64,000 nucleotides of DNA, from the NCBI RefSeq assembly GCF_023015625.1, contig NZ_JALKAH010000006.1:62001-126000 (forward strand), in the 5' to 3' direction. The translations under genes were made by a program, and so were the position numbers. Of the stretch, positions 53,070-62,297 are shown piece by piece (position 1 is the stretch's first letter; the number at the start of each line of letters is the position of its first letter). The notes under the pieces are model-generated. The model worked only from the letters and a program-made list of their open reading frames with translations. It had not been told where the DNA came from and searched no databases. The stretch comes from Yoonia sp. F2084L. Lineage in GTDB: Bacteria > Pseudomonadota > Alphaproteobacteria > Rhodobacterales > Rhodobacteraceae.

Positions 53070-53672
53070 CTAGGCAGCGCGGGCCAAGACCCATGTTGCA
53101 GCCTGTGGCAACAGATCATCCAAAAGCTGCTGAAAGGCACGCGCGATAGGGCCGGCCTGATCACTGGCGATGATTAGCGCGCCCTCAAAGCGCCGCGTGC
53201 CCAGCACCCGTTGATCACGGTCGCGCAATACCGTCATTTCGCATGATATGCGGGTTTCAAAGCGCCCATCTGCCAGCATCGTCACCTCAAACGCATCAAT
53301 CCGCGTCAAAAGAACCGTGTCAGGCACAGGCCCGGCCCCCTGCGCACCCACAAACCCAATCCGTCCGGCAGAGGCGAGCGTGCGGATCAGCACCGACTGC
53401 ATCATTTGCGGGACACTGTCGGACCAGCTTGCATCGGGCAGGTAGGCCACCGCAAGAGGGTCTTGTTTGATCAATATCCGGTCGGTGGACAGGGCCGCCG
53501 GGGCGGTTGGCATCAACACAAGCAAGCTTTGTGATGAGCGGCCGGATTGTGCAGGCAGGCTGACGGGTTGCAATTCATAGACGTCGCGGGCGGCGTCCAG
53601 CAAGCCAAGCGACGTGCACCCCGGAAGCGCGAGGGCGCCTAGCGCGAACATACGGCGGGACAGGGTCATCAA
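53070..53672 (-). CDS. ABC-type transport auxiliary lipoprotein (Mla-type)
   Basis: A 200-residue lipoprotein: signal peptide with lipobox LALPGC (LSRRMFALGALALPGCTSLG), then a beta-rich domain matching the 'ABC-type transport auxiliary lipoprotein' family (PqiC-like). It is expected to sit on the outer membrane and help an Mce/Mla bridge move lipids. It is the last gene of the operon, 1 bp after mlaD. Confidence 0.87.
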   Translation of the reverse strand: MMTLSRRMFALGALALPGCTSLGLLDAARDVYELQPVSLPAQSGRSSQSLLVLMPTAPAALSTDRILIKQDPLAVAYLPDASWSDSVPQMMQSVLIRTLASAGRIGFVGAQGAGPVPDTVLLTRIDAFEVTMLADGRFETRISCEMTVLRDRDQRVLGTRRFEGALIIASDQAGPIARAFQQLLDDLLPQAATWVLARAA

Positions 53673-53673
53673 A

Positions 53674-54852
53674 TTACCTCCGGTATTCAGGAACGCGGTT
53701 GTCTAGCAAAAACCCTGACGGGTCTTGTGCGATACGGCGGATCAAATCGTTCAAGGCCCTGACAGCCGCGCGGGCTTCGCCACCTAGTTGGCCAAAGTCG
53801 CGCATGCCGGGGCTGGCCGCGGCAATGGCAGCGCGCGCCTCGGCCACGCCTGCACGCAGGTCGGTCATAATGGCGGGCACATCGGTTGTGATCGCGCTGA
53901 CCGTATCGGCCAGATCATTCAATGCGCCGCGTGCGTCCGAAAGGGCGGGGCCAAGATCGGTCGCCATGACCTCATCGGCGCGGATGAACGCCTGATCCGC
54001 ATTGCCCAAAGTGGTGCGCAGATCACCGGCCAGCGGGGCAAAATCATCGGTGATCAGCGTATTGATCGCCGCGATTGCGGCACTGGCCTGATCAATTGCC
54101 GGGCCAAGCGTTTCAATGGCGGCATCAGCATTTTCAAAGGTCTGGGTGATCGCGGCAAAGGATTGATCGGCGGCGTTCAGGGTTTGCTTGCTGGCCTCAC
54201 CAACCCCTTCGAAACCTTCGACAAAGCCCGTAACCTGCGCAGTTGCGGTGCGCAGCGTATCCGAGATATCGGAAAAATCGGTCAGCGCCTGCTCCAACCC
54301 GGCAGTCGCATTATCGACGTTTTGCAGGATACTGCGTACATGATCCTGATTTTCCGGCCCTGTCAGTTCTTCCAGTTGCGCGATGATCGTGGCGGCGTCT
54401 TCAATCAGCTCGGGGGCGCTGCTGACCAGTGATTGAAACGACGATTGGCGTGAAGGGATGATCGGCGGGCCATTTGCCTCTGGCGTCAACAACGCCGCCC
54501 CCGGAGATCCGCCTGACAGCGCGATATAGGCGACGCCGGTGACCCCTTGGGATTCCAGCCGCGCGACCGTATCAACGGCAACTGGCGTATTGGCGTCAAT
54601 TTCAACCGCGACATAGGCCCGGCTTGGATCGTTTTCCCAAATACGGATACTTGTGACACTGCCCACGGACACCCCGTTGAACAGCACGTCCGCAGACTGA
54701 TCCAGACCTGTCACATTCTCAAACAGCACGCCGTATTGTGCATATTGCCGGTCAATCTGGACACTGGCGAGCCAGAGGAAAAAGCCAAGACCCCCAAGGA
54801 TACCCAGAATGGTGAACAACCCGATCATGATAAAATGTGCGCGGGTTTCCAT
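53674..54852 (-). CDS. mlaD: MlaD-family (Mce) lipid-transport protein
   Basis: A 392-residue protein: one N-terminal transmembrane helix (METRAHFIMIGLFTILGILGGLGFFLWLASV), an Mce domain (about 40-115, with VLFENVTGLDQSADVLFNGVSVGSV), and a long C-terminal helical part with many Ala/Asp/Thr residues. It presumably forms a periplasmic ring conducting lipids. Much longer than E. coli MlaD (183 residues), as in Rhodobacterales where the C-terminal tail extends the bridge. Start overlaps the mlaF stop by one base. Confidence 0.9.
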   Translation of the reverse strand: METRAHFIMIGLFTILGILGGLGFFLWLASVQIDRQYAQYGVLFENVTGLDQSADVLFNGVSVGSVTSIRIWENDPSRAYVAVEIDANTPVAVDTVARLESQGVTGVAYIALSGGSPGAALLTPEANGPPIIPSRQSSFQSLVSSAPELIEDAATIIAQLEELTGPENQDHVRSILQNVDNATAGLEQALTDFSDISDTLRTATAQVTGFVEGFEGVGEASKQTLNAADQSFAAITQTFENADAAIETLGPAIDQASAAIAAINTLITDDFAPLAGDLRTTLGNADQAFIRADEVMATDLGPALSDARGALNDLADTVSAITTDVPAIMTDLRAGVAEARAAIAAASPGMRDFGQLGGEARAAVRALNDLIRRIAQDPSGFLLDNRVPEYRR

Positions 54853-55628
54853 CAGACGGCTTCCTTCTGGGCAAGGGCGGCGCGGGCGCGGGGGCCTTTG
54901 AAATAAGCCTGCACCCAAGGGTGATCGACGTCCTGCATTTGCGCCATTGTTCCGGTGGCCAACACGCGACCTTCGGCCAGCACCGCGATCCGGTCACAGA
55001 TCGCATGCAGGCTATCAAGGTCGTGGGTGACGAGGAAAACAGTTAACCCCAAAGCCCGGCGCAGCTGTGCGGTCAGTTCATCAAAAGCCGCAGCCCCGAT
55101 GGGATCAAGGCCCGCAGTCGGTTCGTCCAGAAACACAATCTCGGGGTCCAGCGCGATGGCACGGGCAAAGCCTGCACGCTTGCGCATGCCCCCTGACAAT
55201 TCCGACGGCATCTTTTGCAGCGCGTGTTCCGGCAGACCGACCATCCGCACCTTAATCGCAGCCAAGGCTTCGCGCGTTTCATCGGATAAATCCAACTGCT
55301 CGCGCATCGGCGCTTCGACGTTTTGCTGCACATTCAGCGATGAAAACAGCGCCCCATCCTGAAACATCACGCCCCAGCGTTTGCGCAGGCGGCGGTAGTC
55401 TTCGGCACTGGTATCGCGCACGCTTTCGCCAAAGACGGTGATCTGTCCGGCGGCGGGTTTCAGAAGCCCCACAACCGCATGCAACAACACAGACTTGCCC
55501 GTGCCAGAGCCGCCAACGATCCCGATAATCTCGCCGCGCTGCACATCCAGATCCAAACCGTCATGCACCGTGTGCTTGCCAAACCGCGTAACAAGGCCGC
55601 GCACACTGATGATCGGATTATCCGTCAT
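54852..55628 (-). CDS. mlaF: MlaF-type ABC ATPase
   Basis: A 258-residue ATPase with Walker A GGSGTGKSVLL (about 36-46), signature LSGGMRKRAGFARAI, Walker B EIVFLDEPTAGLDP and H-loop VTHDLDSL. The LSGGMRKR signature is characteristic of the Mla/Ttg2 branch. It energises lipid movement through MlaE/MlaD. It follows the permease gene directly (stop and start adjacent). Confidence 0.94.
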   Translation of the reverse strand: MTDNPIISVRGLVTRFGKHTVHDGLDLDVQRGEIIGIVGGSGTGKSVLLHAVVGLLKPAAGQITVFGESVRDTSAEDYRRLRKRWGVMFQDGALFSSLNVQQNVEAPMREQLDLSDETREALAAIKVRMVGLPEHALQKMPSELSGGMRKRAGFARAIALDPEIVFLDEPTAGLDPIGAAAFDELTAQLRRALGLTVFLVTHDLDSLHAICDRIAVLAEGRVLATGTMAQMQDVDHPWVQAYFKGPRARAALAQKEAV

Positions 55629-56756
55629 TCAGACCCCCACAATCGCAAAAAAGATGGAAAACATCGCGTCAGCGGTGATCACCAGAAAGATCGACAACAC
55701 CACAGAGGTCGATGTCAAACGCCCGAGCGATTCCGCGTCGCCACCCACCTGCATACCTTCAAAACAGCCCACAATGCCGATGATCAGCGCGAAAAACGGC
55801 GCTTTGATCAGGCCAACGCCGAAATGCCAGACGCCCGTGTTACCGACCAAACGCGACTGGAACACGCCCGGTGACACACCAAGTTCAATCCATGACATGA
55901 TGGCCCCGCCCAACAGCCCTGCAAAGTTCGCGATGATGCCCAGCACTGGCAGCATAAGGATAAGCGCGATGACGCGAGGGGCCACCAACACCTCAATCGG
56001 ATCAAGGCCAAGGGTGCGCATGGCGTCGATTTCCTCGCGCATTTTCATTGACCCAATCGCGGCGGTAAAGGCAGACCCCGACCGCCCCGCCACGATGATC
56101 GCGGTCAACAGGATGCCAAGTTCGCGCAGGATCGAGATTGCGATCAGATCGACCACGAAAACCTCTGCTCCGAACTGGCGTAACTGGGCCGCCCCCTGAA
56201 ACGCCAGCACCACCCCGATCAGGAACGCCATCAGCGCCACGATAGGGACCGCATTCAGGCCAACCTGCTGCATATGATGCACAATCGCGGTCCAGCGGAT
56301 GCGGGCAGGGTGCAGGAGCAGCCCTGCGATTGTTGCAACTGTCTGCCCCAGAAATCCAATGATCGCCAAGGCGGTCCGAAAGGCCGAAACTGTCTTGCGA
56401 CCCAGCTGATCCAGCCGGTCGGCAAGGGTCATGCGCATGACACCGGCGCCATCCTTTGTTGGCATGTTTTGTCGCAAGGTCGCCAGCAGATCAGTTTGTA
56501 AGGGACTGGCCCCGATAATCCGAGGGGAAAGCCCCGCGTCCTGCAAACGGCGTTCTAGTGTCACCACCGCCCAAGCGCCCGCGGTATCAAATTGCGCGAC
56601 CCTGCTGAGGTCGATTGTCTGTGCAAGGCCCTGCCGCAGATTCAGGCTTTCGATTGTGCCAATCAGCAAGTCACCTTCCAGCACAAAAACCCCGTCGGTC
56701 AGGGATATCTGCGGGACGGGCCCTTGGGTCATGGAAGTTACTGCACGCGTTGTCAT
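55629..56756 (-). CDS. mlaE: MlaE-type permease fused to an N-terminal STAS domain
   Basis: A 375-residue protein. Residues about 10-105 form a STAS/MlaB-like domain (DGVFVLEGDLLIGTIESLN..IDLSRVAQFDTAGAWAVVTLERRL); the rest is a MlaE-type permease with about five to six helices and the family segment MKMREEIDAMRTLGLDPIEVLVAPRV. In E. coli MlaB and MlaE are separate; here they are fused. It is the first gene of the operon. An FNR/FixK-type box is centred 41 bp upstream, nearly the -41.5 class II position relative to the start codon. Confidence 0.93.
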   Translation of the reverse strand: MTTRAVTSMTQGPVPQISLTDGVFVLEGDLLIGTIESLNLRQGLAQTIDLSRVAQFDTAGAWAVVTLERRLQDAGLSPRIIGASPLQTDLLATLRQNMPTKDGAGVMRMTLADRLDQLGRKTVSAFRTALAIIGFLGQTVATIAGLLLHPARIRWTAIVHHMQQVGLNAVPIVALMAFLIGVVLAFQGAAQLRQFGAEVFVVDLIAISILRELGILLTAIIVAGRSGSAFTAAIGSMKMREEIDAMRTLGLDPIEVLVAPRVIALILMLPVLGIIANFAGLLGGAIMSWIELGVSPGVFQSRLVGNTGVWHFGVGLIKAPFFALIIGIVGCFEGMQVGGDAESLGRLTSTSVVLSIFLVITADAMFSIFFAIVGV

Positions 56757-56790
56757 CTGGACGCTTTACGCAGCTTCCGCCAGAGGCGTT

Positions 56791-56804
56791 TTGATTAAAG
56801 TCAA
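56791..56804. promoter_or_regulatory. FNR/FixK-type box between the Mla operon and the lipoprotein
   Basis: TTGATTAAAGTCAA matches TTGA-N6-TCAA. Centre 41 bp from the mlaE start and 71 bp from the rightward start at 56869; the latter spacing is like the other boxes. Confidence 0.65.
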
Positions 56805-56868
56805 TCGGGCGCTGTGACGGTGGCGTAATCTGCACCGAATGAAACAACCCCCGATAAAGAGGTCCGCT

Positions 56869-57012
56869 ATGAAATTTCTTCCCTTGTTTGCCCTGATCTT
56901 CATCGTCAGTTGCGCCGAAGACCGCTATCCTGTGTCCGGCGAAGAATGTGGGCCAAATGACCCGGTGCTGACCCTTGATGCGGCAGATTGCGCCATACCA
57001 ACCCTGGGCTAA
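56869..57012 (+). CDS. small lipoprotein of unknown function
   Basis: A 47-residue protein, shorter than usual annotation limits. MKFLPLFALIFIVSCAEDRYP has a lipoprotein signal and lipobox IVSC, leaving a 33-residue mature peptide with two further cysteines (GEECGPN and AADCAIP). AGAGG is six bases upstream. It runs directly into the antiporter gene. Function unknown. Confidence 0.7.
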   Translation: MKFLPLFALIFIVSCAEDRYPVSGEECGPNDPVLTLDAADCAIPTLG

Positions 57013-57017
57013 CGGCA

Positions 57018-58178
57018 GTGCATGCCGCATCCCTGATCGCCCTTGGCGCGTTATTTCTTGGGGGGCTGATCGCCGATACTGTGTCACGCAAAACAGGGCT
57101 TCCTCGGGTGACCCTGCTGTTGATCTTTGGGCTGGCAGTCGGCGAGGCCGGGTTTGCCCTGATCCCCGCTGATCTTCAGGCGTGGTACGATTTGCTGACC
57201 GTGATCGCGCTGACGATGGTCGCGTTTTTGTTGGGCGGGGGATTGCACCGCGACACGCTACGCCAGCATGGGCGGGCGATCATGGCGATCTCTGTGGCGA
57301 TTGTGTTGGGCACACTGGCCATTGTTAGCGTTGGTTTGACCGCGATGGGCCTGCCTTTTGGGCTGGCGCTGTTGATGGCGGCAATCGCAACAGCAACGGC
57401 ACCGGCAGCAACCAGCGACGTGATCACGCAATCAGGCGTGAATAACGGCTTTACGCAAACATTGCGCGGGATTGTCGCGATTGATGATGTCTGGGGGCTG
57501 GTTGGCTTCAGTCTGGTGCTGGTGATCGTGGCGCAGCTGCAAGGGCATCAGGATCTGGTGGGGCTATCGCATGCGGCATGGGAAATCGGCGGGGCGATCA
57601 CGCTGGGTCTGGTGATTGGCGGGCCTGCGGCGATGCTGACGGGGCGGTTGCGCGATGGCGAACCGCTTCAGATCGAAGCGCTGAGCCTTGTTTTTCTGTC
57701 CGCCGGTTTATCGCTGTGGTTGGAAGTGTCCTTCCTGATCACCGGCATCGTGGTGGGGGCCGTGATCGTCAATCTTGCCACGCATCACACCAAGGCATTC
57801 CACGAAATCGAACATATCCAATGGCCCTTTGTGGTGTTGTTTTTCATTCTTGCAGGCGGCGCGCTTGATATCGCAGTGGCTACAACACTGGGCGTTATCG
57901 GGCTGGCCTTTGTGATTTTGCGCACCGTTGCGCGCATCATCAGCGGTTGGGTTGGTGCACAGATCGCAGGTGTGCCCGCCCGTGAAGGGCGGTGGTACGG
58001 GGCGGCACTCTTGCCGCAGGCTGGGGTGGCAATAGGGATGTCCCTGATCGCCGCACAACGCTTTCCTGACTGGGGGCCGCAAATCATCGCGCTGACAATT
58101 GGCACAACGGTCGTGTTTGAACTGCTGGGCCCGGTCGCCACACTTATCGCGATCAGACGCACGCAAAAACAGGCCTGA
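57018..58178 (+). CDS. CPA2-type cation/proton antiporter
   Basis: A 386-residue membrane transporter with about twelve helices. SLIALGALFLGGLIADTVSRKTGLPRVTLLLIFGLAVG matches the first helices of KefB/NhaS-type antiporters, and ATAPAATSDVI is typical of the ion-binding helix region. A GTG at 57018 is preferred; a TTG at 56988 would overlap the small lipoprotein. No RCK regulatory domain is attached. The ion (Na+, K+ or other) cannot be told. Confidence 0.87.
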   Translation: MHAASLIALGALFLGGLIADTVSRKTGLPRVTLLLIFGLAVGEAGFALIPADLQAWYDLLTVIALTMVAFLLGGGLHRDTLRQHGRAIMAISVAIVLGTLAIVSVGLTAMGLPFGLALLMAAIATATAPAATSDVITQSGVNNGFTQTLRGIVAIDDVWGLVGFSLVLVIVAQLQGHQDLVGLSHAAWEIGGAITLGLVIGGPAAMLTGRLRDGEPLQIEALSLVFLSAGLSLWLEVSFLITGIVVGAVIVNLATHHTKAFHEIEHIQWPFVVLFFILAGGALDIAVATTLGVIGLAFVILRTVARIISGWVGAQIAGVPAREGRWYGAALLPQAGVAIGMSLIAAQRFPDWGPQIIALTIGTTVVFELLGPVATLIAIRRTQKQA

Positions 58179-58180
58179 GC

Positions 58181-59317
58181 CTACCAGACCCGCGCGGTGG
58201 CTTTGTCAGCAGAATGCAAATGTCCGATCAAATTTGCCAGCGTGACCACCCCTTGCAGCTTGTGGTCGTCGACCACCAGAAACTTGCGGGTGCCGGTTTG
58301 TGCGATCAGGGTCATCAATGCGTCCACCGGCATGTCAGGCGGGATCGTTTCGGCCACATCAAGCCCGGCAAAAACATCGCCGACGCGTGTGCTGGTCCAG
58401 TTATCGCGGTCAATGACGGACAACACATCTTTGTCGATCTGGCCGATCAAAACGCCCTCTGCGACCACCGGGGCAAAGCTGATGCGATGCTTCAGCATGA
58501 CCTGATTGACGAATTCAGAAAGAGTAACTTCCGGCGAGACGACAACCGGGTTGGGGATCATCACCGCCGCAGCTGTCTTGCCTTTAAACGTGCTTTGCAT
58601 CAGCTGATTTTGATACGCTGATCGGGCCGCGGCCAATACGAAAAGGCCAATCAGAATATACCAAAGCCCGGCAGGCAGCCCACCCTGAAGCACCGCCAGC
58701 CCCCCAAGCGCCATCAAAGCGTAGCCAAAGACGGTCCCTGATTGCGCTGCTGTTTTGGTGGCCTTCAACACGTCACCGTTGCGGTGCCAAAGATAGGCGC
58801 GCAATACCCGCCCTCCATCCATCGGAAAAGCAGGCACCATATTAAAGATCGCAAGGATCACATTGATCGTGGCCAGATAAACAAGGACCATTGTCAAGGC
58901 GGCGGACACGCCCGTTGCTTGCGTCAGACCGCTGATGACCCAGAACACCAAGCCCAAGGCGATGCTCATCGCCGGGCCAGCGGCGGCAATCCAAAACTCG
59001 GCATTGGCCGAGGGCGGTTCATTTTCCAGCTCTGCGACACCGCCGAACAAAAACAGCGTGATCGCCTTGATCCGCACCCCAAACCGGCGGGCGACGACCG
59101 AATGGGCCAGTTCATGCAGCAAAAGCGAACCGAAAAAGCCAAGCATCGCGATAATGGCGAGCGCCAGATAGGTCGCCCCGGTTTGTCCGGGCAAAGTGAC
59201 AGGAAAATACTGGGTCGCGAGGGTCCAGGTGATCAGCCCGGCAATCAGGAACCAACTGGGGTCCAGCTTGATTTCAAATCCACCCAGATCAAAAAGCCTG
59301 ATCGCGTTTGAGAACAT
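58181..59317 (-). CDS. site-2 protease (M50) with CBS domains
   Basis: A 378-residue intramembrane zinc metalloprotease. HELAHSVVARR (HExxH, about 74-84) and NMVPAFPMDGGRVLRA (the DG motif, about 170-185) are both in membrane segments; two CBS domains follow (about 255-375). This S2P-CBS architecture is related to SpoIVFB-like proteases controlled by nucleotides. The start with GAGG upstream is MFSNAIRLF. It converges with the antiporter 2 bp away. An FNR-type box is centred 58 bp upstream. Confidence 0.93.
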   Translation of the reverse strand: MFSNAIRLFDLGGFEIKLDPSWFLIAGLITWTLATQYFPVTLPGQTGATYLALAIIAMLGFFGSLLLHELAHSVVARRFGVRIKAITLFLFGGVAELENEPPSANAEFWIAAAGPAMSIALGLVFWVISGLTQATGVSAALTMVLVYLATINVILAIFNMVPAFPMDGGRVLRAYLWHRNGDVLKATKTAAQSGTVFGYALMALGGLAVLQGGLPAGLWYILIGLFVLAAARSAYQNQLMQSTFKGKTAAAVMIPNPVVVSPEVTLSEFVNQVMLKHRISFAPVVAEGVLIGQIDKDVLSVIDRDNWTSTRVGDVFAGLDVAETIPPDMPVDALMTLIAQTGTRKFLVVDDHKLQGVVTLANLIGHLHSADKATARVW

Positions 59318-59368
59318 CGTATCGCCTCGCGTTTGTTCCAAGACTAGCAAAAGCCCGCGGGCAGCAGA

Positions 59369-59382
59369 TTGAGCAATATCAA
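59369..59382. promoter_or_regulatory. FNR/FixK-type box
   Basis: TTGAGCAATATCAA matches TTGA-N6-TCAA. The centre is 58 bp from the site-2 protease start, but only 22-40 bp from the rightward antiporter starts, so it more likely serves the protease. Confidence 0.65.
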
Positions 59383-59415
59383 GGCAGAGGTCCGCGAATG
59401 CGGCAGGACGGGCCT

Positions 59416-60447
59416 ATGAGCATCCCCGCCACAACCCTGACCAGCAGCCTGCTGCTGTTTGCCCTTTGCGCTGGGGTTGTCTGGTTTGCAGGCGCGCGGC
59501 TGGCCTATTTGGCCGACGCGCTGGCGGACCGCTACAAGCTGGCCAAATCGCTTGTGGGGTTGCTGTTCTTGTCGCTTGCCACATCCTTGCCCGAGGTTGC
59601 CACAACCCTTTCCGCAGCCGTCAGTCAGGCACAGGACCTTGTGCTGAATAACTTGTTTGGCGGGATTGCCTTACAAACCGCGATCCTTGGGCTGGCGGAT
59701 TTTTGGGCGCGGGGGGCGATCACCAACTACCCGCGCAAGGCCAATCACGCGCTTGAGGCGACGCTGCTGGTGCTATTGTTGTCGATCACCCTGATCATCA
59801 CGGTTATCGGCGAACCCGTCGCCTTGTTCCAAATCGGCCCCGGCAGTGCATTTATCGCGCTGTGTTATGCGGGCACGATCTGGCTGCTGCGGCGCTATGA
59901 TGGATCAAGCGACTGGGTGCCTGTCGATCTGCCTGATCCAGAGGCAAAGCCGTTTTTGGCGGTCAAGGACGATGGACCCAATCAGTCCTTGATCCTTCAA
60001 GCTGTCGCGGCCTGCTTGGCCATTTTGGTATTCGGTCTTTTGCTGGTGGTTCTGGCCGAACGGATCGCCGTACAATCAGGGCTTGGCACAAGCTTTATCG
60101 GGGTGACGCTGCTGGCGGGTGCGACGTCTTTGCCGGAACTGACCACCAGCATCACCGCCGCCCGCATCGGCGCTTATACGATGGCAATCTCGAATATCTT
60201 TGGCAGTAACCTGATCATGCTGGTCTTGGTGTTTCCGGCCGATATTCTGTTTTATGGCGGGCCAATCCTGCAAGGCACCTCGCCAACTGTCAGCCTTGCG
60301 CTGGCCTTTGGGATCGCGGTGACTGCGATCTATCTGGTCGGGCTGATCGTGCGGCGCAAACCGCGCATCGGGGTGCTGGGGCTTGATTCCGTGCTTGTGA
60401 TTGGCACGTTTCTGGCAAGCTTGGCGGCATATTACTATGTGAGGTGA
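59416..60447 (+). CDS. sodium/calcium exchanger family protein (YrbG-like)
   Basis: A 343-residue membrane antiporter with two inverted repeats of five helices. The alpha-repeat motifs are SLATSLPEVATTLSAAV and GATSLPELTTSITAAR, each with the glutamate that binds the cation, and NLFGGIALQTAIL / NIFGSNLIMLVLV. The start at 59416 (AGGA seven bases upstream) is chosen; 59398 is equally possible. It probably exchanges Na+ or H+ for Ca2+. It overlaps the convergent ABC ATPase gene by 13 bp. Confidence 0.9.
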   Translation: MSIPATTLTSSLLLFALCAGVVWFAGARLAYLADALADRYKLAKSLVGLLFLSLATSLPEVATTLSAAVSQAQDLVLNNLFGGIALQTAILGLADFWARGAITNYPRKANHALEATLLVLLLSITLIITVIGEPVALFQIGPGSAFIALCYAGTIWLLRRYDGSSDWVPVDLPDPEAKPFLAVKDDGPNQSLILQAVAACLAILVFGLLLVVLAERIAVQSGLGTSFIGVTLLAGATSLPELTTSITAARIGAYTMAISNIFGSNLIMLVLVFPADILFYGGPILQGTSPTVSLALAFGIAVTAIYLVGLIVRRKPRIGVLGLDSVLVIGTFLASLAAYYYVR

Positions 60448-61445
60448 ACTTGAATCCGGTCCCCTTGCGCGTCAAAAAGCACAGCCATTTCGTCATCAAA
60501 ATCAAGCTTGATCGGCGCGCCCCTTTCAAACTCCCATTGCCCAACCAACCGCACGGTCAGGTTGCTGTCTGCCCCGATATCCACAATTACATGGGTGTCG
60601 GTCCCTAACCTTTCGTGATGCAGTACCTTACCCGGCAAACGGCCATTGTCAGCAAGGTGCAGATGCTCTGGCCGCACCCCGATCGAAGCTGCACCTGATC
60701 CGGGTAGTAGATCACCGTCAATGAAATTCATCGCAGGCGATCCGATGAACCCCGCCACAAAGCGATTGTTCGGGGTGTTATAAAGGTCCAGCGGCGCGCC
60801 AACCTGTTCAATCCGGCCCTCACGCATCACCACAATGCGGTCTGCCAGCGTCATCGCTTCGGTCTGGTCGTGGGTGACATAGATGATCGGGGTTCTGAGG
60901 GTGCGGTGCAGGTCTGCAATCTCGATCCGTGTATTCATCCGCAGGCCAGCATCAAGGTTCGAGAGGGGTTCATCAAACAAGAACATCCGCGGCTTGCGCA
61001 CCAAAGCACGCCCCAAGGCGACCCGCTGGCGTTGGCCACCCGACAGCTCGGATGGTTTGCGATCAAGGTAATCGGTCAGTGACAAGATACCCGCCACATC
61101 AGTGATCCGTTGGTTGATCTCGTCGCGGGTCAGACCGGCCAGATCCAACGCAAATTCAAGGTTCTTATAGACGGTCAAATGCGGGTAAAGCGCATAAGAC
61201 TGAAACACCATCGCGATGCCGCGTTGGGCCGGGGACATGTCGTTGACGACCTCTTCAAACAGCGCAATGTCGCCTGCGTCTGGCATCTCAAGCCCGGCAA
61301 TGACCCGCAGCAAGGTGGTTTTGCCACAGCCAGAGGGGCCGACGATGACAATGAACTCACCATCCTCGATGGTCAGGTTCACATCAATCAGGACATGGTT
61401 GTCACCATATGATTTCTGAATGTCGGTCAGGCGCAACGCAATCAT
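60435..61445 (-). CDS. orphan UgpC/MalK-type ABC ATPase
   Basis: A 336-residue ATPase closely resembling the one at 38688. Walker A GPSGCGKTT, signature [15 protein letters not shown], Walker [12 protein letters not shown] and a C-terminal TOBE domain. No permease or binding protein lies next to it, so it may serve distant importers, as shared MsmK/UgpC-type ATPases do. It follows the SDR gene by 21 bp and is probably cotranscribed with it. Confidence 0.93.
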   Translation of the reverse strand: MIALRLTDIQKSYGDNHVLIDVNLTIEDGEFIVIVGPSGCGKTTLLRVIAGLEMPDAGDIALFEEVVNDMSPAQRGIAMVFQSYALYPHLTVYKNLEFALDLAGLTRDEINQRITDVAGILSLTDYLDRKPSELSGGQRQRVALGRALVRKPRMFLFDEPLSNLDAGLRMNTRIEIADLHRTLRTPIIYVTHDQTEAMTLADRIVVMREGRIEQVGAPLDLYNTPNNRFVAGFIGSPAMNFIDGDLLPGSGAASIGVRPEHLHLADNGRLPGKVLHHERLGTDTHVIVDIGADSNLTVRLVGQWEFERGAPIKLDFDDEMAVLFDAQGDRIQVHLT

Positions 61446-61466
61446 GTTTGACCTCTTGTGACGCCG

Positions 61467-62237
61467 CTATTGGGCGACATAACCGCCATCAATCGGGATC
61501 GCCGTACCGGTGATGAAAGACGCGCGCGGCGAACAAAGCCAGACGATCAGGTCGGCCACTTCTTGCGGGGTGCCGATGCGGCCCATGGGATGCAACGGGT
61601 CCATCATTTCAGCCGAAGACTGTGCGCCAGCGGTTGCCTGATCGGCCAAAGAATCCAACATCCGCGTATCAATCCCTCCGGGGCAAACCGCATTTACGCG
61701 AATGCCGGCTTTGGCATACTCAAGGGCCGCATTCTTGGTCAGCCCGATCACCCCATGTTTGGAGGCAACATAAGGCGACAAGCCCGCAAACCCGATCAGA
61801 CCGGCAATAGAAGACAGGTTCACGATTGTGCCACCACCAGATTTAAGCATTTCAGCGATTTCAGCCTGTAGGCACAAGTAGGTGCCTTTCAGATTGATCC
61901 TGATGATTGCGTCAAAATTATCCTCTGGCTGGTCGGTGAAAGGGGCGATCTTGCCCTCGATACCGGCGTTGTTCACGGCGCAATCTATCTTGCCATAAGC
62001 CGCGATTGCCTTGGCAATCAGGGTGCCGACAGCATCGGGTTTCGACACATCAGCGGCGACATAGATGGCCGTACCACCTGCCTTTTCGATCATTGCAACG
62101 GTTTCCGCGCCACCTTTGTCATTAACGTCGGAGACAACAACCCTGGCCCCCTCTGCGGCAAATGTCAGGGCCGTGGCCCGCCCGATACCCGCAGCACCAC
62201 CGGTGACAAGTGCGGTTTGATCCGTAACCAATCCCAT
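61467..62237 (-). CDS. short-chain dehydrogenase/reductase
   Basis: A 256-residue classical SDR. TALVTGGAAGIGRATAL is the NAD(P) loop, NNAGIEG the NNAG motif, Ser in NLSSIAG and YVASK the catalytic Ser-Tyr-Lys, and CPGGIDTRM the family PG. Asp in VVSDVND at the end of strand 2 suggests NAD+. Substrate unknown; the adjacent sugar ATPase suggests a polyol or sugar. An FNR/FixK-type box is centred 67 bp upstream. Confidence 0.93.
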   Translation of the reverse strand: MGLVTDQTALVTGGAAGIGRATALTFAAEGARVVVSDVNDKGGAETVAMIEKAGGTAIYVAADVSKPDAVGTLIAKAIAAYGKIDCAVNNAGIEGKIAPFTDQPEDNFDAIIRINLKGTYLCLQAEIAEMLKSGGGTIVNLSSIAGLIGFAGLSPYVASKHGVIGLTKNAALEYAKAGIRVNAVCPGGIDTRMLDSLADQATAGAQSSAEMMDPLHPMGRIGTPQEVADLIVWLCSPRASFITGTAIPIDGGYVAQ

Positions 62238-62297
62238 AACGCGCCTCCTTCGTTGTGATTATCAAGGTCAAGTCTGCCACAGCCCCCACTTGCCCGA

